Positions 34,378-43,007 of a DNA stretch of 64,000 bases are shown one piece after another. This DNA comes from Paenibacillus sp. HGH0039. GTDB taxonomy: Bacteria > Bacillota > Bacilli > Paenibacillales > NBRC-103111. Every line of letters starts with the position of its first letter. Position 1 is the stretch's first letter. The notes under the pieces were generated by a model. It did no database searches and had not been told where the DNA came from. It was given only the letters and a program-made list of their open reading frames with translations. The position numbers were made by a program, and so were the translations under genes. The stretch is taken from the NCBI RefSeq assembly GCF_000411255.1, contig NZ_KE150413.1, positions 610,794-674,793 of the forward strand. Direction: 5' to 3'.

Positions 34378-36171
34378 TCACTGTTCGATATGGCTCACAT
34401 TGATTTTGTACGCTTGCACGGAGCGGTCGCCCTGAAGAATCTTCGTCTCGCCGGTATAGGTGCCCGTAACGACCGCATTGCCGGGCTTCCAGGAGAACTT
34501 GCCGGTCAGCAGGACGTACAGGCCGTCCATCTCCGCCACGGCCGTTCCGCTGCCGGTCCGGGTAATCGCCAGAGGCAGGCGGACAACCGTTTCCGCCTGC
34601 TGCTGCGGGAGCTCGGACGGCTGGATGTCCTTCGCTTCGAGGGAAGGGTCCGGCAACTGCTGCGGGACTTCCGCCAGCGCGTACTGCTTTCCCTGAAGCT
34701 TGTAGACCGCTTCGGCGCCGCCACCCGCCCCGGCGGGATTGCGGACGAGCAGCACGCCCGCGCTCTGCAGCTTGTAGCCGTCGGCTTCCACGTCGAGCAG
34801 CACGTTCAGGCCGGAGGCGTCCACTTCGTAAGCGGTATAGCGGGCATTGCGTGTGCGGGACTGGCTCTCCAGCATCACGACCGGGAGCTTGCCCGCGCCG
34901 AGCCCGTCGGCGAAGGAGACGGCCTTGACGGCCAGCCCGCCGCCGATCTCGCCTTCCGTCGAGACGACCGAGCCGTCGGCTTGCAGGCGCGCCGTCACCA
35001 GCGTCCCGCGGTCGGTTACGCCGGCGGCGATCGCTTCGGAGCCCCAGAGTCCCTTGGCTCCGGCGGTCTGCACGAACCGGACGTTGTCCTTCGCCTTCGC
35101 CAGAAGGACGCCGGGCTCGGCCGCCATCCACCGGATCTCGGTCTGGCGGATTTCTTTGCCCGTATCCTTGTAGTCCCCGAGCACTTTGTACAGCGCGATC
35201 GCGTCCGCAAACTTGCCTGCGGAAGCAAGCTGCTCCGCTTTGGCCGTCTGCTTGCGCAAGGACGATTGAATAAAGGCATTCACTTTAGAGGAAGAGCCGG
35301 AGAGCTCTTTCAGATTTTGGAACGTTTTCGCATGAGTCAGAAAGCCGGGTACGTCGTTGGCATCCAGCAGCCGGGTCAGCGTGCTCTGCACATAGGTTTC
35401 CGCTTTAGGGAGCACCCAGACTGCCTCCACTTTGCGTTCCGAGTAGAACTGGCGGATCCGGACGATTTCTCCGAGCGCCTCTTCGAAAGATTTCTGATTG
35501 AAAATCGTCTGGAGCCGAGCCGTATCGTATTTTTGGAAAAGGGCGTTCAAATCTTTTCGTTTGGTTTTCTCGTCTTTATAGACGGAAGCCGGAAGCTGAA
35601 GCAGCAGAGACATGGCGGATTCGCCTTCCTGCGCCGAGGCGCCGTTTCCCTGCTGGAGCAAGGCCGTAAGCGACTTCTTCGCTCCCGCCAAGGCGGCGGC
35701 AAACTGCTCGTCCAGCTTGTAGGCGTCCGTCAGCTCGCCGAAGCGTTTTTTGGCGGATTCGTCTGCGGTGGCGACTTCCGTTTTCTTGGCCTGATAGGCC
35801 GCATAAGCCTGCAGCAGCCGGGCCTGTTCCTGCGAGCCCCCGTTGGTCACGGCGATTTCGGAAGCCAGCGAGGCGAACAGGCGCTTCAATTCGGTAACGG
35901 GACGCAGGGCGGACAGGGCGGCGCCGATTTCGTCATTTTTATAATCGAAGGTTGAAATATCCCGGGCCAGCATGTAGAGGTTCTCCGCTTCGACATCGCG
36001 GCCTGCGGCTTGTTCGGCGGCGGCCCGGGCGTACAGGTCGGTCTTGTGCCAGACGCTGTAACCTTTGTATCCCGCCAGGCCCAGCATGAGGACCAGCAAG
36101 AGAATGGCTCCGTTTCTGTAACGGATGGACCGGTGGTACGTAGAACCTAGCATAACGTGCAGTCCTTTCAT
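34378..36171 (-). CDS. TM-anchored protein of unknown function, left arm of the cluster
   Basis: A 597-residue protein I do not recognise. An N-terminal membrane anchor (about residues 20-38, AILLLVLMLGLAGYKGYSVW) is followed by a long helical region (about 45-330) with Ala/Leu/Lys-rich repeats similar to TPR-like or coiled-coil helices. The C-terminal half (about 350-597) is rich in beta strands and may form a propeller or sandwich outside the membrane. The start at 36171 overlaps the stop of the zinc-ribbon gene (ATGA). A second ATG at 36153, with AAAGGA 9 nt before it, is equally plausible. It closes the left arm of the VWA/tubulin/GTPase cluster, so it is probably an extracytoplasmic or scaffold part of that machine. 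Confidence 0.75.
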   Translation of the reverse strand: MKGLHVMLGSTYHRSIRYRNGAILLLVLMLGLAGYKGYSVWHKTDLYARAAAEQAAGRDVEAENLYMLARDISTFDYKNDEIGAALSALRPVTELKRLFASLASEIAVTNGGSQEQARLLQAYAAYQAKKTEVATADESAKKRFGELTDAYKLDEQFAAALAGAKKSLTALLQQGNGASAQEGESAMSLLLQLPASVYKDEKTKRKDLNALFQKYDTARLQTIFNQKSFEEALGEIVRIRQFYSERKVEAVWVLPKAETYVQSTLTRLLDANDVPGFLTHAKTFQNLKELSGSSSKVNAFIQSSLRKQTAKAEQLASAGKFADAIALYKVLGDYKDTGKEIRQTEIRWMAAEPGVLLAKAKDNVRFVQTAGAKGLWGSEAIAAGVTDRGTLVTARLQADGSVVSTEGEIGGGLAVKAVSFADGLGAGKLPVVMLESQSRTRNARYTAYEVDASGLNVLLDVEADGYKLQSAGVLLVRNPAGAGGGAEAVYKLQGKQYALAEVPQQLPDPSLEAKDIQPSELPQQQAETVVRLPLAITRTGSGTAVAEMDGLYVLLTGKFSWKPGNAVVTGTYTGETKILQGDRSVQAYKINVSHIEQ

Positions 36172-37106
36172 AGGAAGCCCTCGAATTCGGGATCGTCCCC
36201 GTATTTACGGGCGGCCGTTTCAAGTACTTTCTGCCGCAGCTCGGGAGCCCGGTCCGGGCTCTCCTTCATCAGCCGGCACAGCCGCAGGAACCGTTCGCGG
36301 GGCAGCTCGTCCACGAAATCGTAAAGGAGGGAAGCATACTCGAATGCGTACTCCTTCACGCGCAGCGCGGCTGCGGCAACAAGGGCGAGCGTCGCCCGCC
36401 CTTCCAGCATCCCGCCGATCTGGACGCGGTATTTCTGCACATAATCGAGGGTGTCGCGCTGCACCAGGCCCGGATTGACTTTGGCCGCTTCGTACAGGTA
36501 AGCGATGAAGCCGGGCTCGAACTCATCGGGGATGAGCGTGCCCAGTTCCAGCTCCATATCGCTGCGCAGAATAAACCGGTTCAGGCAGTACACCTTGAGG
36601 TTGCGGATATGGCTGCCGGTAATGAGGGTGCCGATTTCCCTCAGCTTCTCGTAGGCGGACTTGAAATCCCCGTCCTCCATATCGGAAGCGGCGTCGTCGA
36701 CGTCCAGCAGGATGCCTTTGCGGATCGCCCGGTTTTCGCCGAGCAGAAGCTTGCGCAGCGTGGCGTTCATCAGCGCCTCGGCGTATCTTCTGCGCAGGAG
36801 CGCGTAGACGGCGATGAGCAGAACTCCCGCTCCGGCCGCCAGAGCCATCTCCTGGAAAGTGCGGGCGAGATAGAAGGCGGCGCAGGCGATCGCGGCCAGA
36901 ATGAGAGCATCCCTCTGGATATTGCGTCTGAGCACGGAAGAGACGATGTCCCCGATGGACAGGAATTTCCGCTCGGCTCCGCATGAAAGGCAGTTATCGT
37001 GCCAGAGCACGGAATAAGCGCCGCAACGCGTACACTGTTTTAATCGTTCATAAGTATGTACGGTTTGACGGGCTTTGCGGAGCTCTATCGGAATTTTGCC
37101 GCTCAT
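36168..37106 (-). CDS. Zinc-ribbon membrane protein, left arm of the cluster
   Basis: A 312-residue protein. The N-terminus carries a zinc ribbon, CTRC (Cys25, Cys28) and CLSC (Cys39, Cys42). Two adjacent membrane segments follow (about 66-82 and 86-104), then a long helical cytoplasmic part (about 110-312) with DMEDGDFKSAYEKLREIG and similar TPR-like segments. Start ATG overlaps the stop of the 48-residue membrane gene, and its own stop overlaps the next gene, so the three are one operon. The GTPase on the other arm also has a CPYC zinc ribbon, hinting at a shared organising principle. Function unknown. Confidence 0.78.
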   Translation of the reverse strand: MSGKIPIELRKARQTVHTYERLKQCTRCGAYSVLWHDNCLSCGAERKFLSIGDIVSSVLRRNIQRDALILAAIACAAFYLARTFQEMALAAGAGVLLIAVYALLRRRYAEALMNATLRKLLLGENRAIRKGILLDVDDAASDMEDGDFKSAYEKLREIGTLITGSHIRNLKVYCLNRFILRSDMELELGTLIPDEFEPGFIAYLYEAAKVNPGLVQRDTLDYVQKYRVQIGGMLEGRATLALVAAAALRVKEYAFEYASLLYDFVDELPRERFLRLCRLMKESPDRAPELRQKVLETAARKYGDDPEFEGFL

Positions 37107-37249
37107 GAGGGATCACCTTCGTTCAGCTCGTTCATAAATTCCCGGTCGATGCTCTCGGAAGTCAGGGCCGCGCGTTTCGCGGAGGCCCACGTCAGCCAGC
37201 GGATCAGGACGAAGAGGACCAGAAGGGCAAGAACAATTATCGTCAGCAT
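37103..37249 (-). CDS. Small single-TM protein, 48 residues, first gene of the left arm
   Basis: A short frame beginning MLTIIVLALLVLFVLIRWLT and ending ELNEGDPS. It has AGGAG 6 nt before the ATG and an ATGA overlap with the downstream zinc-ribbon gene, both strong signs of a real gene. One membrane segment covers about residues 3-20; a short charged tail of about 28 residues follows and should face the cytoplasm. Its length makes it easy to miss. It may be a small subunit or regulator of the membrane complex made by the divergent cluster. I know of no family for it. Confidence 0.75.
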   Translation of the reverse strand: MLTIIVLALLVLFVLIRWLTWASAKRAALTSESIDREFMNELNEGDPS

Positions 37250-37460
37250 AGCTTTCTCCTATCGGACAATTTCATAAATTTGCCGGATTTTTAGGTTCCG
37301 GACCCCCGTAAAAGTGGAATTAGCTTCTTGAAAAAGTTAAGATGTGAATGAGATGTTCAAACATTCTACCACCTTTTACATTTTACTACAAAAGAAGCGC
37401 GGACGGCTCTCAACGCCTGCCGCCGTGCGTAAACTTACAAGCTTTGGAGGAAACGATCCC
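37250..37460. promoter_or_regulatory. Divergent promoter region of the cluster
   Basis: A 211-bp AT-rich spacer separates the starts of the left (minus) and right (plus) arms. TTGAAA at 37328-37333 is a possible -35 for the right arm, with no clear -10. No operator palindrome is obvious. Divergent transcription from one region suggests joint control of both arms. Confidence 0.45.
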
Positions 37461-39218
37461 GTGATGAAATTACAACGATACGCTTATATGGCTCTGGCAT
37501 TGCTGCTGCTTGTCATGGCGGTGCCGGGCGGAGTCTTCGCGGCGGATGCCGCTACCGATACGAAGATCGATGCCGTTCTCGCTGCGGACGTCAGCACTTC
37601 TATGAACGAAAGCGACGTCAATAAAGTTAGCTACGAAGCGATGAAAATGTTTGTGGACATGGCTTCCGTACAGGGAGACAAGATCGGCGTGGTCGCTTAT
37701 ACGGACCAGATTTTGAGAGAGAAGGCGCTGCTTAAGATCAATAATGCCGGCGACAAGAAAGATTTGAAGACCTTTATCGACCAGCTGACGCGCGGGCCGT
37801 ATACGGACGTGGCGGTGGGACTGAGCGAAGCGGTGAAGGTGCTGGAATCCGGCGCGGAACAGGGCCATGTGCCCCTGATTGTGCTGCTGACGGACGGCAA
37901 CAACTCTCTGAATCCCGGCAAATCGCAGGCGGATTCGGACAAAGTGCTCGGCGAAGCCGTGCAGAAAGCCAAAGACAAGGGCATCCCGGTTTACACCATC
38001 GGGCTGAACGCGGACGGTAAGCTGAACAAGGACAAGCTGGAGTCGGTTTCCAAGGAAACGGGCGGCAAACTGTTCGTCACCAGCTCGGCGGAAGATCTGC
38101 CGAAAATTTTGAGCGAAATTTATGCGAGTCATCTGAAGCTGAAAGTCGTTCCGCTGAACGGCTTTACGGCAAACGGCCAGTTTCAGGACGTGAAAGTAAC
38201 TATCCCGAACGGAAGCGTCCTGGAAGCGAACATCTCCATTATGTCGGGCAAACCGGTGGAAGCCAAGCTGCTCGATCCCAAAGGCAAGGAGCAAAACATT
38301 CCGTCCGACAAAATCGTCTATACTTCGTCAAACGCCTATTCGCTGATCAAAATATTGAATCCCGCGCAGGGCGACTGGACGCTTAAGATAAAAGGGGTTC
38401 CGCAGGAAAAAATCGATATCAACCTTGTGTACAACTACGATGTGCAGGTCGTGCTGGACGCGCAGCTCCCCAAAACGGCTAAAGCCGGCGACAGCATCGC
38501 CGTCAAGGCTCACTTGGAATCGGGAGGCCAGAAGGCGGCCGACGCCGAGCTGTACAAGAATGCCAAGGCTTCGCTGGTCGTCACCGATCTGGACACGAAG
38601 CAGACGTCCGAAGCGCCTTTGACGCTTACCGACAAAGGCATCGAAGGCAGCTGGAAGGTTGCGGATTCCCACGCTTACGAAGTGAAGGTGAAGGTGGAAA
38701 GCGCCAACTTCACGCGTGAATCCGCACCCGCCTCCGTTTCCGCCAAAAGCGGCGGCGCCTCCTCTTCGGGAGAGGCGTCCGGCGATAAAGGCGTCAATTG
38801 GGTGAAAACCGGCTCGTGGATCGCCGGAGTGGTTGTCCTGCTGGCGGCCGCCTTGTTCGGACTCGCTTTTTGGAAGAAAGCGAACAAGGGCTTTTTCGGG
38901 CAGCTGGTCGTGGAGATCAAGGACGAAGAGACCGGGGAGCGGACGAACCCGCAGTACAAGAAGCTCAGCGGCTTCAAGGGCAAGGTTCAGCTCCACCAAC
39001 TGCTTTCTCTTGCGCCGGAATTTGCGGAAACGAAAGGCATCGTCTTCAAGCCGGGCCCGAACGACACGCTTCTTCTGTTTAACGAGTCCGCTTGCACCAT
39101 CGAGAAAGGCGGCCGGGTGTTCGATGCCGCGAAAGGCAAAGAGGTCAAGAAAAACGACCGCATCCGCGTGACGGTTCCGAATATCCAGAAGTCCGTTTCG
39201 CTGGAATATCTGAAATAA
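37461..39218 (+). CDS. Exported VWA-domain protein with TM and cytoplasmic tail
   Basis: A 585-residue protein. Signal peptide at 1-27; VWA domain at about 36-215 with an intact metal-binding (MIDAS) motif DVSTS (Asp43, Ser45, Ser47) and a later LLTDGNNS; beta-sandwich modules at about 220-440; one membrane segment at about 452-472 (SWIAGVVVLLAAALFGLAFW). A tail of about 110 residues ends in a beta-rich, perhaps FHA-like fold (LLLFNESACTIEKGG ... KKNDRIRVTVP). It would place a ligand-binding VWA domain outside and a docking domain inside. GTG 37461 follows GGAGGAAACG; the frame is open to 37344. It starts the right arm, 64 nt before the tubulin-like gene. Confidence 0.82.
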   Translation: MMKLQRYAYMALALLLLVMAVPGGVFAADAATDTKIDAVLAADVSTSMNESDVNKVSYEAMKMFVDMASVQGDKIGVVAYTDQILREKALLKINNAGDKKDLKTFIDQLTRGPYTDVAVGLSEAVKVLESGAEQGHVPLIVLLTDGNNSLNPGKSQADSDKVLGEAVQKAKDKGIPVYTIGLNADGKLNKDKLESVSKETGGKLFVTSSAEDLPKILSEIYASHLKLKVVPLNGFTANGQFQDVKVTIPNGSVLEANISIMSGKPVEAKLLDPKGKEQNIPSDKIVYTSSNAYSLIKILNPAQGDWTLKIKGVPQEKIDINLVYNYDVQVVLDAQLPKTAKAGDSIAVKAHLESGGQKAADAELYKNAKASLVVTDLDTKQTSEAPLTLTDKGIEGSWKVADSHAYEVKVKVESANFTRESAPASVSAKSGGASSSGEASGDKGVNWVKTGSWIAGVVVLLAAALFGLAFWKKANKGFFGQLVVEIKDEETGERTNPQYKKLSGFKGKVQLHQLLSLAPEFAETKGIVFKPGPNDTLLLFNESACTIEKGGRVFDAAKGKEVKKNDRIRVTVPNIQKSVSLEYLK

Positions 39219-39282
39219 GAAGCTAAATAAGCCAATGCTTGAAATCCAATAAAAATATGCACCACATGGGGGGCCTTTAGAT

Positions 39283-42200
39283 ATGAAAGCAACAGTCAGG
39301 GAACATATCCAGCAGCTCGACGTCTCTCTCGGCGGCGGGATTATCAGCGATAAAATCCGCGTCGACACGATCGACAACCCGATGCTCGTCATCGGCCTCG
39401 GCGGTACGGGCATCGATGCGCTGCTGCGCCTGAAATACCAGATCAACCGGCGATTCAAGCTGCCGGAAGATCCTTTTACGAAGAAAAAGAAAGAAAAGCC
39501 GAACAACGTCGAATTTCTTGCGATTGAAACGAACGAGCACGACCGCAACAAGAAATACAAGGGCATCGGGCTCGATCCGCTGACGGAATTCGTGCTCCTG
39601 TCCAATGCCGAGATCGGCAGCGTGCTGCAGAACCGCAGCATCCTGGAGCCGTACATCAAGGAATGGCTGTCGCCGGAGCTGACGATCACCGACGGCATCA
39701 ACGGCGCTTCGGGCGTCCGCCAAGCGGGCCGTCTGCTACTGTTCACGAAGATCGTGCAGGTGGTGCAGACGCTGGAGCGCAAGATCAAAACCTTGTCCAT
39801 CGGCACGAACAAAAAGCTGATGGTGTTCATTCTGACCGGCCTGTCCGGCGGTACGGGAAGCGGCTGCTTCCTCGACATTTCGTACATTGTCCGGGGCATT
39901 CTGGAGCGCGATTACGGCTCCGCGGGCGTGGACAAGGTCAGCCTGCTCGGCTATTTGTTCACGCCGGACGTGAACCTGGCGAACAAGAGCCTGACCGAGC
40001 ATTCGCGCGAGTATATCAAGAAGAACGGCTACGCGGCGCTCAAAGAACTCGACTACTGGATGAACGTCGACGAGCGTACGGAACGCTTCAAGCAGCAGTA
40101 CGCGAATATCCTGACGGTCAATTCGCCGATGCCGCCTTTCAACCTGGCGCACCTCATTTCGGCGACCAATCTGGAAGGCAAGCTGCTGGAAAACGCGTAC
40201 GACTACTGCATGAACGTAACGGCGGAGAATATCACCAACTTCATGGCAAGCGAGGACAAGCAGTCCGGCGAAGAATTTGCCATTCACGACTATATCAGCA
40301 ACATCCGCACGAACATCAACCAGATGCCGAAGGCGTACGCCGCCAACTACCAGTACAACATTCTGGGGGCTTCTTCGGCGGTGCTGCCGATCGAGGAAAT
40401 GACCACCTATCTGGCGTACAAAGTCTTCAAGCGGATGGAAAAAATGTTCGACGCCGGCCCTTCGCAGGAAGAGGTCGAGAAGCTCGCGCACAAGCTGGGC
40501 CTTGATCCCGATTCGCTGCACCGCGAGTTCGACAAACGGGTGCCGGAGCCGATCCCGGGCTACCAGAACAGCGAGCGGCTCAGCTATTCGAACGTGATCA
40601 AGCAGCAGGTCGTGAACATCGACACCGAGCTGGAGCAGAGCTTCTTGTCCCGGGCGCGCGAAGAATACATCAAATCCCGCAAGCAGCTGCCGGGGCAGGT
40701 GAAGGAAGGCTTCTCCGAGCAGGTGACGAAAATATTCCGCAATCCGGAGCAGGGGCCGTTTTACGTGTCCCGGATTATTTTGCAGGACAAAGGTTTCTGT
40801 CTGCTGAAGCTCATTTCTTCCTATATCGAATCGCTTAAGGAAAGCTTGTACCGCATTCCGCGGGACATCCAGGCGGCCGAGGAAAATTCCGAGCAGAAAA
40901 TGACCGAAGCGCGCAGCGCGTTCATTTCCAAGGACCGGAAGAAAGACGCTTACATCGAAGCGAAAATTCAGGAGTATCTTCTGCACGCCGACCGTGAACG
41001 GATGGAGCAGATGATCGAGTTTTACGAAGATCTGTACAATCTGATCAACCAGGAAAACTCCCGTATTTATCTTGTATTTACGGAGCTTCTTTCCGAACTC
41101 AACAAAATTTTCGAGAAAAACGGCGATATCCTCACAAGAGGCGACGAGGAAATCGACCACAAAGGCAACCGCACGTACTACTGGAACGTGGTCAGCGTTC
41201 CCGACATCGCGAAGCTGATCGGCCAGGTGACGGAGGACCGCAATGCGGACGAACTGATCCGCGATTTCACGAACGAGCTGCTGGAGAAGTCCAACCAGTG
41301 GATCAAGGAACAGGAGGTCGATGTCATCGGCTCCGTTTCCGAGTTCCTGACGGATCACTTCGGCGAGCTGATCACGAAATCGATGGAAGAGTATCTCGTC
41401 ATCAAGTACGGCCACGAAGATTCCATCGAGAAGCTGGTGGAAGGCCGCATCGCAAGCCGCTTGTACGAGGAAGCGAAGCCAGTGTTCCATCTGACGAACA
41501 GCTCGGGTCATTTCAACTTCCCGTCCTGGGGATTCGTCTCGGTTCCGGTCCAGGCCCCGAACATTTTCAAGGGCATCCGCAACTTCCAGGACAACGCGAT
41601 TGCGAACTCGCGCTTTACGATTAAAGAAAGCGAAGTGAAGAACCGGATTTTCTGGCTCAATACCCAGAACGGAATTCCGCTCTTCCTGTATACGCCGCTT
41701 AAAGTATATGAAGAAAGCTACGAGAGAACCATTCTCGAGCCGGAAGGTATCGGACGTCACCTCGTGCAGACGGACCGCATGAACTGGACGTATCTGCCGT
41801 CTCCGATTCCCGAGAAATCCTGGGGCGAGACGTATGAGAACGGACGCGTCAAGACCTACAACGCGAGTGTCCGCAGCTTGTTCGACCGCGCCGCGGATTA
41901 CCGCTCCGTCCGCCTGAAGGGTGAAGACAGCGGAACGATCAACCGTTACGAATGCGTGCTGACGAAGCCGTTCGATGTCGAAGCGTTCCTCTCGGCTTAC
42001 AATCTCCAGCTGAATTCTCAGCGTCCGAACTTCGGCGAGCTGCAGCGCTGCGTCAACGATCTGAAGGCCCTTCTTCAGACGGGGTTGGAGGCGGACCGCA
42101 GCAAAGATATCTTCGGCAGTGTCAACGAAGAGCTGGCGAAGGAAAATCTCATCCGCTCTCCCGAACTGCTCAAGCAGGTAAGGGAAGAGGTGCGCAAGTA

Positions 42201-42672
42201 CGACAGCATCGTCCGCAAAATCGGTGAGCTGGAGCAGGCCCTCAGCGCCCACCAGGACGAGGAAAAATTCGTCGCGCATTATATCGAAGCGATGTACACG
42301 TCGGCGATCGCCAAGAAGGGCGCTCTGTATGTCTACGACCACGATGCGGACGAAGATCCTTGGGAACCGTTCGTGAATCTCATGCAGACGAACAAATTCG
42401 TCGAATACGAGATTTACAGCAAAATGCGCGCCCTCGACGCCAAGCGGCTCAGCCTGCTGCAGCGCAAATCATCCAGACGCAGCCAGGAGATGATCGCTTC
42501 CGAAGATATCTCGGGACTGGTGGAGACGCTGCGCGGCATGGCGGCCTCTTATCAGGAGGCCAAATCGGCGCTCGATTACGACCGTTCTGAATATGCGGCC
42601 GGGGAAGACATGTACCAGTTCTACAAGCTGGTGGCGGGCAAAGTAAACGACATGGTGAAAAGCTTGAAGTAG
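39283..42672 (+). CDS. Giant tubulin/FtsZ-like GTPase-domain protein
   Basis: An 1129-residue protein. The first nucleotide-binding loop is VIGLGGTGIDAL (Gly38-Gly43). The tubulin signature GGTGSG is intact in LTGLSGGTGSGCFLDI (residues 187-194, with Leu-Ser before it). Acidic and helical elements typical of the fold lie between, e.g. VEFLAIETNEHD. This matches the family called 'tubulin-like' or Tubulin_2 in Pfam. The remaining 700 residues are helix-rich with several coiled-coil-like stretches and are of unknown role. It has no membrane segment. Neighbouring VWA and GTPase genes indicate a multi-protein assembly; GTP-dependent polymerisation is possible but unproven. ATG 39283 has a purine-rich GGGGGG site upstream. 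Confidence 0.85.
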   Translation: MKATVREHIQQLDVSLGGGIISDKIRVDTIDNPMLVIGLGGTGIDALLRLKYQINRRFKLPEDPFTKKKKEKPNNVEFLAIETNEHDRNKKYKGIGLDPLTEFVLLSNAEIGSVLQNRSILEPYIKEWLSPELTITDGINGASGVRQAGRLLLFTKIVQVVQTLERKIKTLSIGTNKKLMVFILTGLSGGTGSGCFLDISYIVRGILERDYGSAGVDKVSLLGYLFTPDVNLANKSLTEHSREYIKKNGYAALKELDYWMNVDERTERFKQQYANILTVNSPMPPFNLAHLISATNLEGKLLENAYDYCMNVTAENITNFMASEDKQSGEEFAIHDYISNIRTNINQMPKAYAANYQYNILGASSAVLPIEEMTTYLAYKVFKRMEKMFDAGPSQEEVEKLAHKLGLDPDSLHREFDKRVPEPIPGYQNSERLSYSNVIKQQVVNIDTELEQSFLSRAREEYIKSRKQLPGQVKEGFSEQVTKIFRNPEQGPFYVSRIILQDKGFCLLKLISSYIESLKESLYRIPRDIQAAEENSEQKMTEARSAFISKDRKKDAYIEAKIQEYLLHADRERMEQMIEFYEDLYNLINQENSRIYLVFTELLSELNKIFEKNGDILTRGDEEIDHKGNRTYYWNVVSVPDIAKLIGQVTEDRNADELIRDFTNELLEKSNQWIKEQEVDVIGSVSEFLTDHFGELITKSMEEYLVIKYGHEDSIEKLVEGRIASRLYEEAKPVFHLTNSSGHFNFPSWGFVSVPVQAPNIFKGIRNFQDNAIANSRFTIKESEVKNRIFWLNTQNGIPLFLYTPLKVYEESYERTILEPEGIGRHLVQTDRMNWTYLPSPIPEKSWGETYENGRVKTYNASVRSLFDRAADYRSVRLKGEDSGTINRYECVLTKPFDVEAFLSAYNLQLNSQRPNFGELQRCVNDLKALLQTGLEADRSKDIFGSVNEELAKENLIRSPELLKQVREEVRKYDSIVRKIGELEQALSAHQDEEKFVAHYIEAMYTSAIAKKGALYVYDHDADEDPWEPFVNLMQTNKFVEYEIYSKMRALDAKRLSLLQRKSSRRSQEMIASEDISGLVETLRGMAASYQEAKSALDYDRSEYAAGEDMYQFYKLVAGKVNDMVKSLK

Positions 42673-42847
42673 CGCAGTGAAGGTTAGTATCAAGCAGAGA
42701 CAAATCAGCGGAAATTTAGCCGGAAACATCACGTGAAGGCAGCAGGGAAATTAGCGGGAAATACACTGCCATGATTGCGGAAGTACCGCGATTTTCCCTA
42801 AGAAGTGCCGTGAAGACCGTGAAGTGCGGCGAAGTGCCATAAAGAAA

Positions 42848-42907
42848 AATCTGTAAGAATTACCGTAAGGAATACTGTGAGAAATACTGTGAGAAATACG
42901 CGGAAGT
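42848..42907. repeat. Degenerate tandem 12-bp repeats in the cluster gap
   Basis: Five 12-mers follow one another, e.g. TTACCGTAAGGA, then ATACTGTGAGAA twice, then ATACGCGGAAGT. They lie in the 335-bp gap (42673-43007) between the tubulin-like gene and its companion. The rest of this gap has repeated GCGGAAAT/GCGGGAAAT words and GTGAAG words but no supported gene. Confidence 0.6.
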
Positions 42908-43007
42908 TTCGCGGTTATTCCGCGGATAAAAGGATGCAGGCGGGACGGCGTGTTCACACGAACCGTCCTTCTCTGCCATAACGCCTAAGGATAGGAGTGA
43001 GGAAACC

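Noticed and set aside
39736-42342. Long antisense frame (868 codons) within the tubulin-like gene
   Set aside because: Shadow of the sense gene; no ribosome binding site and no domain features, while the sense strand has GGTGSG and operon context.
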